Shown here: piece after piece, positions 26,342-35,264 of the stretch | Position numbering within the stretch: position 1 is the first letter of the stretch | How the letters are laid out: every line of letters starts with the position of its first letter | From: Pseudomonas sp. Choline-02u-1 | GTDB taxonomy: Bacteria; Pseudomonadota; Gammaproteobacteria; Pseudomonadales; Pseudomonadaceae | Length of the DNA stretch: 64,000 nucleotides | Direction: 5' to 3' | Assembly (NCBI RefSeq): GCF_002836515.1 | Contig: NZ_PJBC01000061.1 | Coordinates: forward strand, 237,287-301,286 | Program-made: the position numbers and the translations under genes | The notes under the pieces: model-generated | What the model saw: the letters and a program-made list of their open reading frames with translations, nothing else | Databases searched by the model: none | What the model was told of the DNA's origin: nothing

Positions 26342-27387
26342 CAGACGAAGTTCCACGTGGAACACATTCGTTGAACGGTCCTTGGATTCAGGCTGGGCGC
26401 CTGGCGTTTATCGCCCTGTATGCGATCACCGTGTTGGCGGCGCTGGCATGGGCGTTTTCGAATGTCCGGCAGATTGATCCGCAAAACCGCGCAGTAGTGC
26501 TGCACTTCGGCGCGCTGGATCGGGTTCAGAATGCCGGACTGTTATGGGCATGGCCGCAGCCCTTTGAACAGGTGATCCTGTTGCCGGCGGCGGACCGGGT
26601 GATCGAGCGTCGGGTGGAAAATCTGTTGCGCAGCGACGAGGCGCTGAAGGCTGACCGTGTGGCCTCTTTTGCTACGCCATTGAACGATGCTCTCGCTGGG
26701 TCGGGTTATTTACTGACCGGGGACGCCGGCGTAGTGCAACTGGACGTACGCGTTTTTTACCAAGTTTCCGACCCCTACGAATTCGTGTTGCAGGGCGAAC
26801 ATGTGCTGCCGGCACTCGATCGGTTGGTGACGCGCAGTGCCGTGGCGCTGACCGCTGCGCGTGATCTCGACACCATTCTCGTCGCTCGCCCGGAACTGAT
26901 CGGCGCCGACAATCGGGCGGCCGAGCGCCGTGAGCGGTTGCGCGGTGATCTGGTGCGAGGTATCAACGCGCGTCTCGCCGAATTGAAGGCGAGCGGGCAG
27001 GGCATCGGTATCAGAGTGTCGCGGGTCGACGTGCAATCGAGTCTGCCGGAGCCAGCGGTCAGTGCTTTCAATGCCGTTCTGACGGCCAGTCAGCAGGCGG
27101 ATAAGGCCGTGGCCAACGCGCGGACCGAGGCGGAAAAGCTCACGCAATCTGCCACTGAACAGGCTGACCGCACGCTGCAAGTGGCGCACGCGCAGGCGGG
27201 CGAACGCCTTGCGAAAGCCACGGCCGATACCGCCACCGTCTTGAGTCTGGGCAAATCCGTGGACTCGCAAATGCTCCTGCGTCTGTATCGCGAACGCATG
27301 CCGAAAATTCTTGGTCAGGCCGGGTCGGTCACCACTATTGACCCGAAAGACGATTCTCGATTGATCATTCAAGGAGCCAGTCAATGA
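26338..27387 (+). CDS. SPFH/HflK-like protein
   Basis: 349 residues. One N-terminal membrane helix (about 20-42), then an SPFH domain beginning VDP/IDPQNRAVVLHFGALDRV and containing VVQLDVRVFYQVSDPYEF near residue 120, and an Ala/Glu/Gln coiled-coil with repeated ADKAVANARTEAEKL-like heptads near 245-300. ATGA overlaps join it to both neighbours. It is the third SPFH protein in a row and the closest to classical HflK in size and layout. It probably assembles with the other two into a hetero-oligomer (inference from family behaviour). Confidence 0.88.
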   Translation: MTDEVPRGTHSLNGPWIQAGRLAFIALYAITVLAALAWAFSNVRQIDPQNRAVVLHFGALDRVQNAGLLWAWPQPFEQVILLPAADRVIERRVENLLRSDEALKADRVASFATPLNDALAGSGYLLTGDAGVVQLDVRVFYQVSDPYEFVLQGEHVLPALDRLVTRSAVALTAARDLDTILVARPELIGADNRAAERRERLRGDLVRGINARLAELKASGQGIGIRVSRVDVQSSLPEPAVSAFNAVLTASQQADKAVANARTEAEKLTQSATEQADRTLQVAHAQAGERLAKATADTATVLSLGKSVDSQMLLRLYRERMPKILGQAGSVTTIDPKDDSRLIIQGASQ

Positions 27388-29294
27388 CGGCGACTTCTGC
27401 TGCTCCTGGTCTGTTGTCCTCAGCCGAACAACGTCGCGCCGCACGCCAATTGACCTTGGCGATGCTCGCGCTCGGGCTGCTGGGTCTGGGTTTGCTCTGG
27501 CGCTGGATGCTCCCGCAGCAAATCGGGGTCAGCCAATTGCTGCTCGGGTTCGCCTCGTTGCTGGTAGCGGTTCCAGTGATGCGTTCGGCGTGGTACAGCC
27601 TGCGTTATCCCAGCCTGCACGGCATCACCGACCAGTTGATCGCGTTGGCCATGCTCGGTGCGTGGGCGACCGGCGATCTGCTCACCGCAGCGTTGTTGCC
27701 GATCATCATGATCTTCGGCCATGTGCTCGAAGAGCGCAGTGTCATCGGCTCCCAGGAAGCGATTCATGCCCTTGGCCAATTGACACGAAGCCATGCGCGC
27801 AAGCTGCAAGCAGACGGTTCGATCATCGAGGTGGATAACAGCGCGTTAAGCGCTGGGGATATTGTCGAAGTGCGCGCCGGCGATCGGGTGCCGGCGGATG
27901 GCCAAGTGTTGTTCGGACAGGCGAGCCTCGACACTTCGTCGATTACTGGTGAATCGGTGCCGGTGGACGCTGAAGTCGGCACACTGGTGTTCGGTGGGGC
28001 CATCAACCTCGACGGAGTGCTGCGCATTGAAGTCACCCGCACCGGCGACGAATCCACGTTGGGCAAAGTCATCGCCCTGATGCAAAACGCCGAGCGCTCG
28101 AAACCGCCGATCACGCGATTGCTCGAACGTTACGCCGGTAGTTATATGGTGCTGGTGTTGCTGCTGGCAGCGGTGACCTGGTTCGTGACCAACGACGCCC
28201 AGGCAATGCTCGCGGTATTGGTGGCGGCGTGTCCGTGTGCTTTGGTGCTGTCGGCGCCGGCCACGGCAATTGCCGGCGTAGCCGTGGCTGCTCGCCATGG
28301 GATTCTGATTCGCAGCTCGGCGTTCCTTGAAGAGCTCGCCGATCTGACCTCACTGGTGGTCGACAAGACCGGCACGCTGACTTACGGCACGTTGCGTTTG
28401 CAGTCCATCGACAGCCTCGAAGCTGACGCTGCCCAAGTGCGAGCGCTGGCCGCCAGTCTCGGCGCGGCCAGCAGTCATCCGGTCAGCCGCGCACTCTCGG
28501 TGCTGGTCGCTCAGCAAGCCTATTGGCCGTTGAGCGATATCCATGAACGCCAGGGCCTTGGTGTCGTAGCAGTAACAGAGAAGGGCGAAGCTGTGCTCGG
28601 CCGTCCCGAACTGTTCGCGCAACTGGGCGTCTCCACGACCGCCGTGCCTGATCACGATGGCCCAATCGCCGGCCTGGCTTTGAACGGCAAATTCCTCGCC
28701 TGGCTGTTGCTCGCCGACAGCGTTAAACCCGAAGCGCGCTTTGCCTTGAGCCAATTGCGCGAACTGGGGCTGGGCCGACAATTGCTACTGACGGGTGATC
28801 GGCAGAGTGTGGCCCGAACCCTGGCGCAAGAGGTCGGGCTGAGCGACGTCCAGGCGCAAGCGCTGCCGCAAGACAAGCTCAATCGAGTACTCAGGGAAAT
28901 CGACCACGGCTTTCGCCCGATGGTGGTTGGCGACGGCATCAACGATTCCCTCGCACTCAAGGCCGGCGTGGTTGGCGTAGCGATGGGCGCAGGCGGCGCC
29001 GACATTGCCCTGGCGTCGGCGGACATCGTTTTGATTGGCAGCGATTTGCGTCGCCTCGCTACCTGCGTGCGCTTGAGCCGTCGCTGCCGGCGCACCTTGC
29101 AGGTCAATGTGATCATTGGTCTCGGCTGGACGCTCGCCATCGTGGTCTTCGCCGCTTTCGGTTGGCTCGGCGCGGCCGGGGCGATGATCGCGGCGTTGCT
29201 GCACAACCTGAGCACCCTGTTGGTGCTGGGCAACGCGGGACGTTTGCTGCGCTTTCAGGAGCCCTTGCTCAAGCTCGACCCCCAAGAAAAATGA
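27384..29294 (+). CDS. P1B-type heavy-metal-translocating ATPase lacking an N-terminal metal-binding domain
   Basis: 636 residues. All P-type motifs are present: TGES (188-191), CPC in the sixth helix (282-284), phosphorylated Asp in DKTGT (327-331), the SSHP motif of the N-domain (near 368-371) and GDGIND (516-521). It therefore exports or loads a metal ion using ATP at the inner membrane. There is no HMA domain; the first membrane helix starts near residue 22. The last helices carry ALLHNLSTLLVLGNAGRLL with H607-N608, unlike the SS motif of copper pumps or the Asp of zinc/cadmium pumps. It resembles the HNxSS motif described for mycobacterial CtpC-type manganese ATPases. It is the last gene of the four-gene SPFH operon. 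Confidence 0.9.
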   Translation: MTATSAAPGLLSSAEQRRAARQLTLAMLALGLLGLGLLWRWMLPQQIGVSQLLLGFASLLVAVPVMRSAWYSLRYPSLHGITDQLIALAMLGAWATGDLLTAALLPIIMIFGHVLEERSVIGSQEAIHALGQLTRSHARKLQADGSIIEVDNSALSAGDIVEVRAGDRVPADGQVLFGQASLDTSSITGESVPVDAEVGTLVFGGAINLDGVLRIEVTRTGDESTLGKVIALMQNAERSKPPITRLLERYAGSYMVLVLLLAAVTWFVTNDAQAMLAVLVAACPCALVLSAPATAIAGVAVAARHGILIRSSAFLEELADLTSLVVDKTGTLTYGTLRLQSIDSLEADAAQVRALAASLGAASSHPVSRALSVLVAQQAYWPLSDIHERQGLGVVAVTEKGEAVLGRPELFAQLGVSTTAVPDHDGPIAGLALNGKFLAWLLLADSVKPEARFALSQLRELGLGRQLLLTGDRQSVARTLAQEVGLSDVQAQALPQDKLNRVLREIDHGFRPMVVGDGINDSLALKAGVVGVAMGAGGADIALASADIVLIGSDLRRLATCVRLSRRCRRTLQVNVIIGLGWTLAIVVFAAFGWLGAAGAMIAALLHNLSTLLVLGNAGRLLRFQEPLLKLDPQEK

Positions 29295-29471
29295 AAGAAA
29301 ATTCATCGAACCGCAGGCTGCGCAGGCAGTCATCTACCGTAAGGCGCGGATTATCGGCTGTTCAGCCGAGGCGCCGGTGATGGTAGACAGGGCGGATCGA
29401 ATCGATAGCCTGCTATTTTTCCAGGTTGGTCTACCCTCAGATCAGACGTCTGAAACAAGGGGGGATTTTCC

Positions 29472-30659
29472 ATGCTCGCGCAACTTCCACCGGCCTTGCA
29501 GAACCTGCAGCTACCGCTTCGCCTGCGACTCTGGGACGGCCATGAGTTCAACCTGGGCCCCGCGCCCAGTGTCACCATCGTGGTCAAGGACCCGCAGATG
29601 GTCACTCAGTTTACCCACCCAAGCCTGGATGCGCTGGGTGCGGCGTTCGTCGAGGGCAAGCTGGAACTGGAGGGCTCGATCAGCGAAGTCATCCGGGTCT
29701 GCGACGAGTTGAGCAGTGCGTTGCTCGATGAAGACGAAGCCAGTCAGCCGGTGCGTGCGCATCACGACAAGGACACCGACGCCAAAGCCATTTCCTACCA
29801 CTACGACTTGTCGAATGCGTTCTACCAGCTCTGGCTGGACAGCGACATGGTGTATTCCTGTGCGTATTTCGAGACCGGCAGCGAAACGCTCGAACAGGCG
29901 CAGCAAGCCAAATTCCGCCATTTGTGCCGCAAGCTGCGCTTGCAGCCGGGCGAGTATCTGCTGGATGTCGGCTGTGGTTGGGGCGGTCTGGCGCGATTTG
30001 CGGCGCGCGAGTTCGGTGTCAAAGTGTTCGGCATCACCTTGAGTAAAGAGCAGTTGGCGCTGGCGCAGGAGCGGGTCCAAGCCGAGGGTCTGGAAGACCA
30101 GATCGAATTGCAGTTGCTCGACTATCGCGATTTACCGCAAGACGGTCGTTTCGACAAAGTGGTCAGCGTCGGCATGTTCGAACACGTCGGCCACGCCAAT
30201 CTCGCCGAGTACTGCACCACCCTGTTCGGAGCAGTGAAGGAAGGCGGGCTGGTGATGAACCACGGCATCACCGCCAAGCACACGGACGGCCGTCCGGTGG
30301 GGCGCGGCGCTGGGGATTTCATCGAGAAGTACGTATTCCCCAACGGTGAATTGCCGCATCTGGCGATGATCTCTGCCGAGATCAGTGAAGCGGGTCTGGA
30401 GATCGTCGATGTAGAGAGCTTGCGCCTGCACTATGCGCGAACGCTCGATCACTGGAGCGAGCGCCTGGAGGACAACCTCGAAGCGGCAGCGAAACTGGTT
30501 CCGGAGCAAGCGCTGCGTATCTGGCGCCTGTATCTGGCCGGCTGCGCCTACGCCTTCGCCCGGGGCTGGATCAACCTGCATCAGATTCTCGCCGTGAAAG
30601 CGCACCCGGATGGCAGTCATGAACTGCCGTGGACCCGCGACGACATCTACAACCCCTGA
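29472..30659 (+). CDS. cfa: Cyclopropane-fatty-acyl-phospholipid synthase
   Basis: 395 residues. Family-typical N-terminal domain, then a SAM-binding domain with LDVGCGWGGLARFAA near residue 165, GITLSKEQ, and the catalytic-region motifs VSVGMFEHVGHANL near residue 235 and GCAYAFARGWINLHQ at the C-terminus. It adds a methylene from SAM to cis double bonds of membrane phospholipids, usually in stationary phase. The start ATG follows AAGGGGGG. In Pseudomonas such genes are commonly RpoS-dependent; I did not find a clear RpoS -10 element. The gene ends 11 bp from the convergent cardiolipin synthase. Confidence 0.94.
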   Translation: MLAQLPPALQNLQLPLRLRLWDGHEFNLGPAPSVTIVVKDPQMVTQFTHPSLDALGAAFVEGKLELEGSISEVIRVCDELSSALLDEDEASQPVRAHHDKDTDAKAISYHYDLSNAFYQLWLDSDMVYSCAYFETGSETLEQAQQAKFRHLCRKLRLQPGEYLLDVGCGWGGLARFAAREFGVKVFGITLSKEQLALAQERVQAEGLEDQIELQLLDYRDLPQDGRFDKVVSVGMFEHVGHANLAEYCTTLFGAVKEGGLVMNHGITAKHTDGRPVGRGAGDFIEKYVFPNGELPHLAMISAEISEAGLEIVDVESLRLHYARTLDHWSERLEDNLEAAAKLVPEQALRIWRLYLAGCAYAFARGWINLHQILAVKAHPDGSHELPWTRDDIYNP

Positions 30660-30670
30660 TACCCGAGGGT

Positions 30671-32110
30671 TCAGAGAATCGGCGAAATCAGCCGGGCGAT
30701 CCGCATGCCGACCTGTTGCAGGCGGTGGATTTCCCGGCTTTCTTCTTTGGCCACCTCGTCGGCCTGGGCGAAATCATCGTTGAGCATGTGTTCCACAGCG
30801 GCGGCGAACGCAGTGTCGACGGTGAGCAACATCACTTCGAAATTGAGGCGGAACGAGCGGTTATCCAGGTTGGCACTGCCAATGGCGCTGATCTCGCTGT
30901 CGATCAACACCACTTTCTGATGCAGAAAACCCGGGCGGTAACGGAACACCCGCACCCCTGCACGCACCGCTTCAAAGGCATACAGGCTGGACGCGGCATA
31001 GACGATGCGGTGATCGGGCCGCGACGGCAACAGCAGCCTTACGTCGACACCGCGCAACACCGCCAGCCTCAATGCCGCGAACACCGCTTCGTCCGGGACG
31101 AAGTAAGGGCTGGTGATCCACACTCGTTGCGTCGCCGCGTGAATGGCTTCGACGAAAAACAGCGAGCAGGTTTCGTAGGCGTCGGCCGGACCGCTGGCGA
31201 GCAGTTGGCAAAGCACGCCATCGGCCGGGTACTCGTCTGGCAGGATCAACGGCGGCAGAGTGCGTGCGGCCCAGAACCAGTCTTCGGCAAATGACTCCTG
31301 CATGCAGGCAACCACGGGCCCGCGAACCTTTACATGAGTGTCGCGCCATGGCGCCAGAGGCGGTTTCTCCCCCATGTATTCGTCGCCGACGTTGTGACCG
31401 CCGACAAAGCCGACCACGCCGTCGACCACGACGATTTTACGGTGGTTACGGAAGTTGACTTGAAAGCGGTTAAGCCAGCCGCTGCGCGTGGCAAAGGCTT
31501 TGACCTCGACGCCAGCTTCTCGCAGCGCTTGGACGTACTGATGGGGCAGGGCATGGCTGCCGATGCGGTCGTAGAGCAAGTGTATGGACACACCTTCGGC
31601 GGCTTTCTTCAGCAGCAGGTCACGCAGGCGCTGGCCGAGCCGATCGTCATGAATGATGAAGAACTGCACAAGTACCGCTTCTTTTGCTTGTTCGATGGCG
31701 GTGAAGATTGCGTCGAAGGTCGCAGCGCCGTTCACCAGCAGCTGCACCTCGTTGTTTGCCAGACACGGCATGCGCCCCAGTTTCGGCATTGCCCGCAGTG
31801 AGGCATAGGCGTTCGACGCGCGGGCGGCCAGGGCTTCCTCCACCCATGGGCGCCAGTTCAGTTCGGAAATGGCCAAGCGCATCTGTTCGTTGGCCTGGCG
31901 CCGGGCCTTAATGTAACCATCGAAGGTGCTGCGACCAAAGACCAGATACGGAATAAGCGTGAGGTAGGGAATGAAGATCAGCGACAATGCCCAGGCGATT
32001 GATCCCTGCGCGGTGCGCACGGTGAGCACCGCATGAATCGCAGCGATCGAACCGAGAGTGTGTAGCAGAGCAATCAAATAACCGAAAATGTGCGGTCCGA
32101 AATAATCCAT
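30671..32110 (-). CDS. cls: Cardiolipin synthase
   Basis: 479 residues. Two N-terminal membrane helices (about 5-28 and 36-58), then two phospholipase-D HKD motifs: NHRKIVVVDGVVGFVGGHN near residue 220 and LHQKVVLIDSEISAIGSANLD near residue 395. It condenses two phosphatidylglycerols to cardiolipin in the inner membrane. The ATG (MDYFGPHIFG) is preferred over an upstream in-frame codon since it gives the usual ClsA N-terminus. Convergence with cfa puts two phospholipid-modifying genes side by side, although on opposite strands. Confidence 0.93.
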   Translation of the reverse strand: MDYFGPHIFGYLIALLHTLGSIAAIHAVLTVRTAQGSIAWALSLIFIPYLTLIPYLVFGRSTFDGYIKARRQANEQMRLAISELNWRPWVEEALAARASNAYASLRAMPKLGRMPCLANNEVQLLVNGAATFDAIFTAIEQAKEAVLVQFFIIHDDRLGQRLRDLLLKKAAEGVSIHLLYDRIGSHALPHQYVQALREAGVEVKAFATRSGWLNRFQVNFRNHRKIVVVDGVVGFVGGHNVGDEYMGEKPPLAPWRDTHVKVRGPVVACMQESFAEDWFWAARTLPPLILPDEYPADGVLCQLLASGPADAYETCSLFFVEAIHAATQRVWITSPYFVPDEAVFAALRLAVLRGVDVRLLLPSRPDHRIVYAASSLYAFEAVRAGVRVFRYRPGFLHQKVVLIDSEISAIGSANLDNRSFRLNFEVMLLTVDTAFAAAVEHMLNDDFAQADEVAKEESREIHRLQQVGMRIARLISPIL

Positions 32111-32241
32111 GGGGCAGCCTTGCTCCGCGAGATGCAATGCTTAACAGACCATGTTCTGCTGCGAATGTCTCTATTTAATCGGTGCATGAACCGACGCAAT
32201 CGGCCGGCGTCTAACGGCCACAACTGATCAGGAGTTTCTCG

Positions 32242-32760
32242 ATGAACGTTCGTCTGCTGGGTTTGGCGCTGGGCCTGGGTTTGGCATTGCCGGTGGTTGC
32301 GCAGGCGCAGATGCTGCAGCCGGGGTTGTGGGAAATGTCTTCGAGCAATCTGAAGGTCGATGATCAGGCCATGGATGTGCAATCGATCCTTGGCCAGATT
32401 CAGGGCCAGATCACCCCGCAGCAGCGCGCTGCGCTGGAGAAAAACGGCATCAACATCGGCGGTAAAGGCATCCGCGCCTGTTTGACGCCGCAGCAGGTGG
32501 CTACCAACGATATCCCGCTGGCCGATCCGCAATCGGGCTGCAAGCAGCAGATCACCGAGCGCACCGGCAACCAATGGAAATTCCGCTTCAGTTGCCCGAA
32601 AGCCCAAGGCACCGGTGTAGCGACATTCCTCAGTGACCGCGAATTCACCACCGTCGCCAACGGCACCTTCAATGCTATCGGCATCAACCAGAAAGGCAGC
32701 CTGGAAACCCGGGCCGTATGGCTGGGTCAGGATTGCGGCAGCGTAAAACCTCGCGCATGA
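32242..32760 (+). CDS. DUF3617-type exported protein
   Basis: 172 residues with a clear signal peptide (MNVRLLGLALGLGLALPVVAQA, cleavage after AQA). The mature part has LQPGLWEMSS near its start, a conserved CLTPQQ near residue 83, and paired Cys residues (near 82, 98, 113 and 167), matching the DUF3617 family of periplasmic proteins. Function unknown. CAGGAG lies 8 bp before the ATG. It is isolated between cls and the zinc island. Confidence 0.85.
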   Translation: MNVRLLGLALGLGLALPVVAQAQMLQPGLWEMSSSNLKVDDQAMDVQSILGQIQGQITPQQRAALEKNGINIGGKGIRACLTPQQVATNDIPLADPQSGCKQQITERTGNQWKFRFSCPKAQGTGVATFLSDREFTTVANGTFNAIGINQKGSLETRAVWLGQDCGSVKPRA

Positions 32761-32796
32761 ACCCCTCGCGCTCCCCAGCTGGAACCCATTGCAACT

Positions 32797-32816
32797 GTGG
32801 GAGCGAGCCTGCTCGC
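32797..32816 (+). repeat. Single REP unit (GTGGGAGCGAGCCTGCTCGC)
   Basis: One 20-bp copy of the same arm as at 21690-21709, without its inverted partner. It lies between the convergent DUF3617 gene and the metal-binding protein gene. Confidence 0.9.
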
Positions 32817-32839
32817 GAATCAACAGAACAGCGCACAAC

Positions 32840-33715
32840 TCATGGCTGACTTAACGCCTTGTACAGCGTGTTCAGGTTGTATTCGAACAACCCGGTAAAG
32901 GTGCTCGCCGGGCCACTCGCCGCCAATGCATCCGAGTACAGCGTGCCGCCGATGTGCGCGCCGCTTTCATCGGCGATCTGCTTGAGCAGCCGTGCATCCT
33001 TGATGTTTTCCATGAACACTGCTTTGACGTTGGCCTGGCGAATCTGTGTGATCAGCGCAGCCACTTCGGCGGCCGATGGCTCGCGTTCGGTGGACAAACC
33101 CTGTGGCGCGATGAAGTCGATGCCGTAGGCCTGACCGAGGTAGCCGAATGCATCGTGGCTGGTAACGATCTTGCGGTTGCCCGGCGGCAGCGCTCCGAGT
33201 TTGCTTTTGGCTTCGGCGAGCAGGGCGTAGATCTGTTTGAGATAGGTTTGGCTGTTGCGCGCATAGTCAGCCTCGTTGGCCGGGTCAGCGGCGATCAGTG
33301 CCTTTGTGATATTGGCGACGTACAACTCGGCGTTCGCGAGGTTGTGCCAGGCGTGTGGATCCGGAACCGTTTCGCCATCCTCATCGAGCGAACGTGGAAT
33401 CACTCCGCGACTGGCACTGATCACCGTCGCTTTGCTGTCGGTGCTGGTCACCAGGCGATCCAGCCAAGGCTCGAAACCGAGGCCGTTCTTGATGATCACT
33501 TTGGCTTTGAGTAACGCCTTGGCATCGTCCGGTGTCGGCTCGTAGGTGTGCGCATCGGCATCTGCGCCGACCATGTTGGTGATCCGAACGTGCTCGCCGC
33601 CGACCCGATGAACCATGTCGGCAAGAATGCTGAAGCTGGTGACCACCGGCAGTTTTTCGGCGGCCGACAATGACATCGACAGCATCAGGCTGAACAGCAC
33701 GAGTAGAGCGCGCAT
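32840..33715 (-). CDS. Metal ABC importer, periplasmic zinc/manganese-binding protein
   Basis: 291 residues. Signal peptide (MRALLVLFSLMLSMSLSAA), then a cluster A-I (ZnuA/TroA-type) fold with metal-ligand candidates in DAHTYEP (near residue 60), PHAWHN (near 130), SHDAFGYL (near 195) and a terminal acidic residue in YSDALA (near 265). It lacks the long His-rich loop of ZnuA and so resembles AztC-like or TroA-like proteins. The ATG at 33715 has GAGG 9 bp upstream; another ATG 15 bp earlier lacks a ribosome site. Last gene of the folE2-led operon, so zinc is the likely substrate (inference from Zur-type site and neighbours). Confidence 0.9.
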   Translation of the reverse strand: MRALLVLFSLMLSMSLSAAEKLPVVTSFSILADMVHRVGGEHVRITNMVGADADAHTYEPTPDDAKALLKAKVIIKNGLGFEPWLDRLVTSTDSKATVISASRGVIPRSLDEDGETVPDPHAWHNLANAELYVANITKALIAADPANEADYARNSQTYLKQIYALLAEAKSKLGALPPGNRKIVTSHDAFGYLGQAYGIDFIAPQGLSTEREPSAAEVAALITQIRQANVKAVFMENIKDARLLKQIADESGAHIGGTLYSDALAASGPASTFTGLFEYNLNTLYKALSQP

Positions 33716-33726
33716 CGGGAAACACC

Positions 33727-34596
33727 TCATTGGGATGTGAGTAAAGGCGGGCGGCGCAGCAGACCGTGGACCGGTCCTAACACCACCGACAGCAGATAGC
33801 CGACCCCCGCGACCAGCACGATGGCCGGGCCGCTGGGCAGCGAGTAGTAAAACGACAGCAGCAAGCCGAGCCACACTGACAGGCAGGCCATCACGGCAGC
33901 GACGGCAATCAGTGTCGGCAGACGACGACTCCAGAATCTCGACGCGGCAGCCGGAAGCATCATCAATCCCACCACCATCAGCGCGCCGATGGCCTGAAAA
34001 CCGATCACCAAATTCAGTACGACGAGGGTAAGAAACACACCGTGGGCCAGAGGCCCGAGACGGCTGACTGTGCGCAAGAACAGTGGATCCAGTGTGTCCA
34101 GCAGAAGTGGTTTGTAGATCGCCGCCATCGCCATGAGGCTGACAGCCGAGACCCACAGCATGCCGGTCAGCGTCGGCCCGTCTACCGCCAACGCTGAGCC
34201 GAACAGCAAATGCAGAAGGTCGAGGCGTTTGCCGGCAATGCCGAGAATCAGCACGCCGCTGGCGAGTGAAATCGGATAGATCGCGGCGAGGCTGGCGTCC
34301 TCTCGCAAACCCGTGCGCCGGGTGATCCAGGCTGCAAGTCCGGCCATGCTGAGGCCGGCGCCGAGGCCTCCGAGCGTCAGGGCAGGAAGACTCAGACCGG
34401 CAAACCAGAATCCCAGCGCTGCACCAGGGAGAATGCCGTGCGCGACAGCGTCGCCGATCAAACTCATACGCCTGAGAATCAGAAACACGCCCAAGGGCGC
34501 CGTGCTGCACGCCAGCACTAGGCCGCCGATCAAGGCGCGGCGCATGAATACGAATTCGCTGAACGGCTGCCAGAAATGGCTGACGGTGGCGAGCAT
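33727..34596 (-). CDS. Metal ABC importer, permease
   Basis: 289 residues with eight or nine hydrophobic segments, of the ZnuB/MntB (ABC-3) family. Typical stretches are SLIGDAVAHGILPGAALGFW near residue 50 and QAIGALMVVGLMMLPAA near residue 205, the latter including the metal-pathway region. It overlaps the ATPase gene start-to-stop (TGATG type). With the neighbouring subunits it imports zinc, or possibly manganese, across the inner membrane. Confidence 0.92.
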   Translation of the reverse strand: MLATVSHFWQPFSEFVFMRRALIGGLVLACSTAPLGVFLILRRMSLIGDAVAHGILPGAALGFWFAGLSLPALTLGGLGAGLSMAGLAAWITRRTGLREDASLAAIYPISLASGVLILGIAGKRLDLLHLLFGSALAVDGPTLTGMLWVSAVSLMAMAAIYKPLLLDTLDPLFLRTVSRLGPLAHGVFLTLVVLNLVIGFQAIGALMVVGLMMLPAAASRFWSRRLPTLIAVAAVMACLSVWLGLLLSFYYSLPSGPAIVLVAGVGYLLSVVLGPVHGLLRRPPLLTSQ

Positions 34597-35264
34597 CAGG
34601 CGACCTGCATGTGCGGTGTAGGCCGAATCAGTTCTCGGCTGGTTGCGTACACCCAGTGGCCGTTTTTGATCAGCAGCGTATGCGGAACATGTTCTCGCAC
34701 CGCCGCCAAGTCATGGCAGACCATGACCAGTGTCCGGCCCTCGGCGTGCCAGTGGTGAATGTGCTGCCAGAGCAATTGCTGGCCGATTTCGTCGAGTGCG
34801 CCGTGCGGTTCGTCCAGCAACAGCACCGGGGCATCAGCGAGGCTCAGTCGCGCGAGCAGGGCGCGTTGGAGCTCACCGCCCGACAGGGCCATCAACGGAC
34901 GCTGTTCGAGTCCACTCAAATGCCAGTCTTCCAACGCGTTTTTCAGTCGCTGCGTGCGCAGTTGTGTCGACAGCCGACGGCCCCAGAAACCTGCGGCGAT
35001 GAGCTCTTGGAGGTTGATTGGAAACTGGCGATCCAAATGCTGCTGTTGCGGCAGAAAGGAAATGCCGCTTTGCCGTGGAACAGCCATTTCCACTTTACCG
35101 GCTAAAGGCTTTTGCAGACCGGCGATGACTTTCAGCAGGCTGCTTTTGCCACAGCCGTTGGCGCCGATGATAGCGGTCAGGCTGGCACTTTCGAACTCAA
35201 GATTCAGGGGGGTCGTCAGCGGTTGGCCGGGTGCGCCCCAGACCAGCGATTGGCAGCGGATCAT
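34596..35264 (-). CDS. Metal ABC importer, ATP-binding subunit
   Basis: 222 residues. Walker A GANGCGKSSLLKVIAG near residue 35, Q-loop in LPQQQHL, signature LSGGELQRALLAR near residue 125, Walker B VLLLDEPHGALDE, and switch His in VCHDLAAV. It is shorter than ZnuC and has no regulatory C-terminal extension. Overlaps folE2 by 4 bp (ATGA) and the permease by a shared base, so the whole set folE2-ATPase-permease-binding protein forms one transcript. Confidence 0.93.
   Translation of the reverse strand: MIRCQSLVWGAPGQPLTTPLNLEFESASLTAIIGANGCGKSSLLKVIAGLQKPLAGKVEMAVPRQSGISFLPQQQHLDRQFPINLQELIAAGFWGRRLSTQLRTQRLKNALEDWHLSGLEQRPLMALSGGELQRALLARLSLADAPVLLLDEPHGALDEIGQQLLWQHIHHWHAEGRTLVMVCHDLAAVREHVPHTLLIKNGHWVYATSRELIRPTPHMQVA

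Noticed and set aside
29430..29437. RpoS-type -10 element before cfa
   Set aside because: CTACCCT departs too far from CTATACT, and no start site evidence exists.
33716..34510. N-terminal extension of the metal-binding protein
   Set aside because: Overlaps the permease gene and would bury the signal peptide in the middle of the protein.
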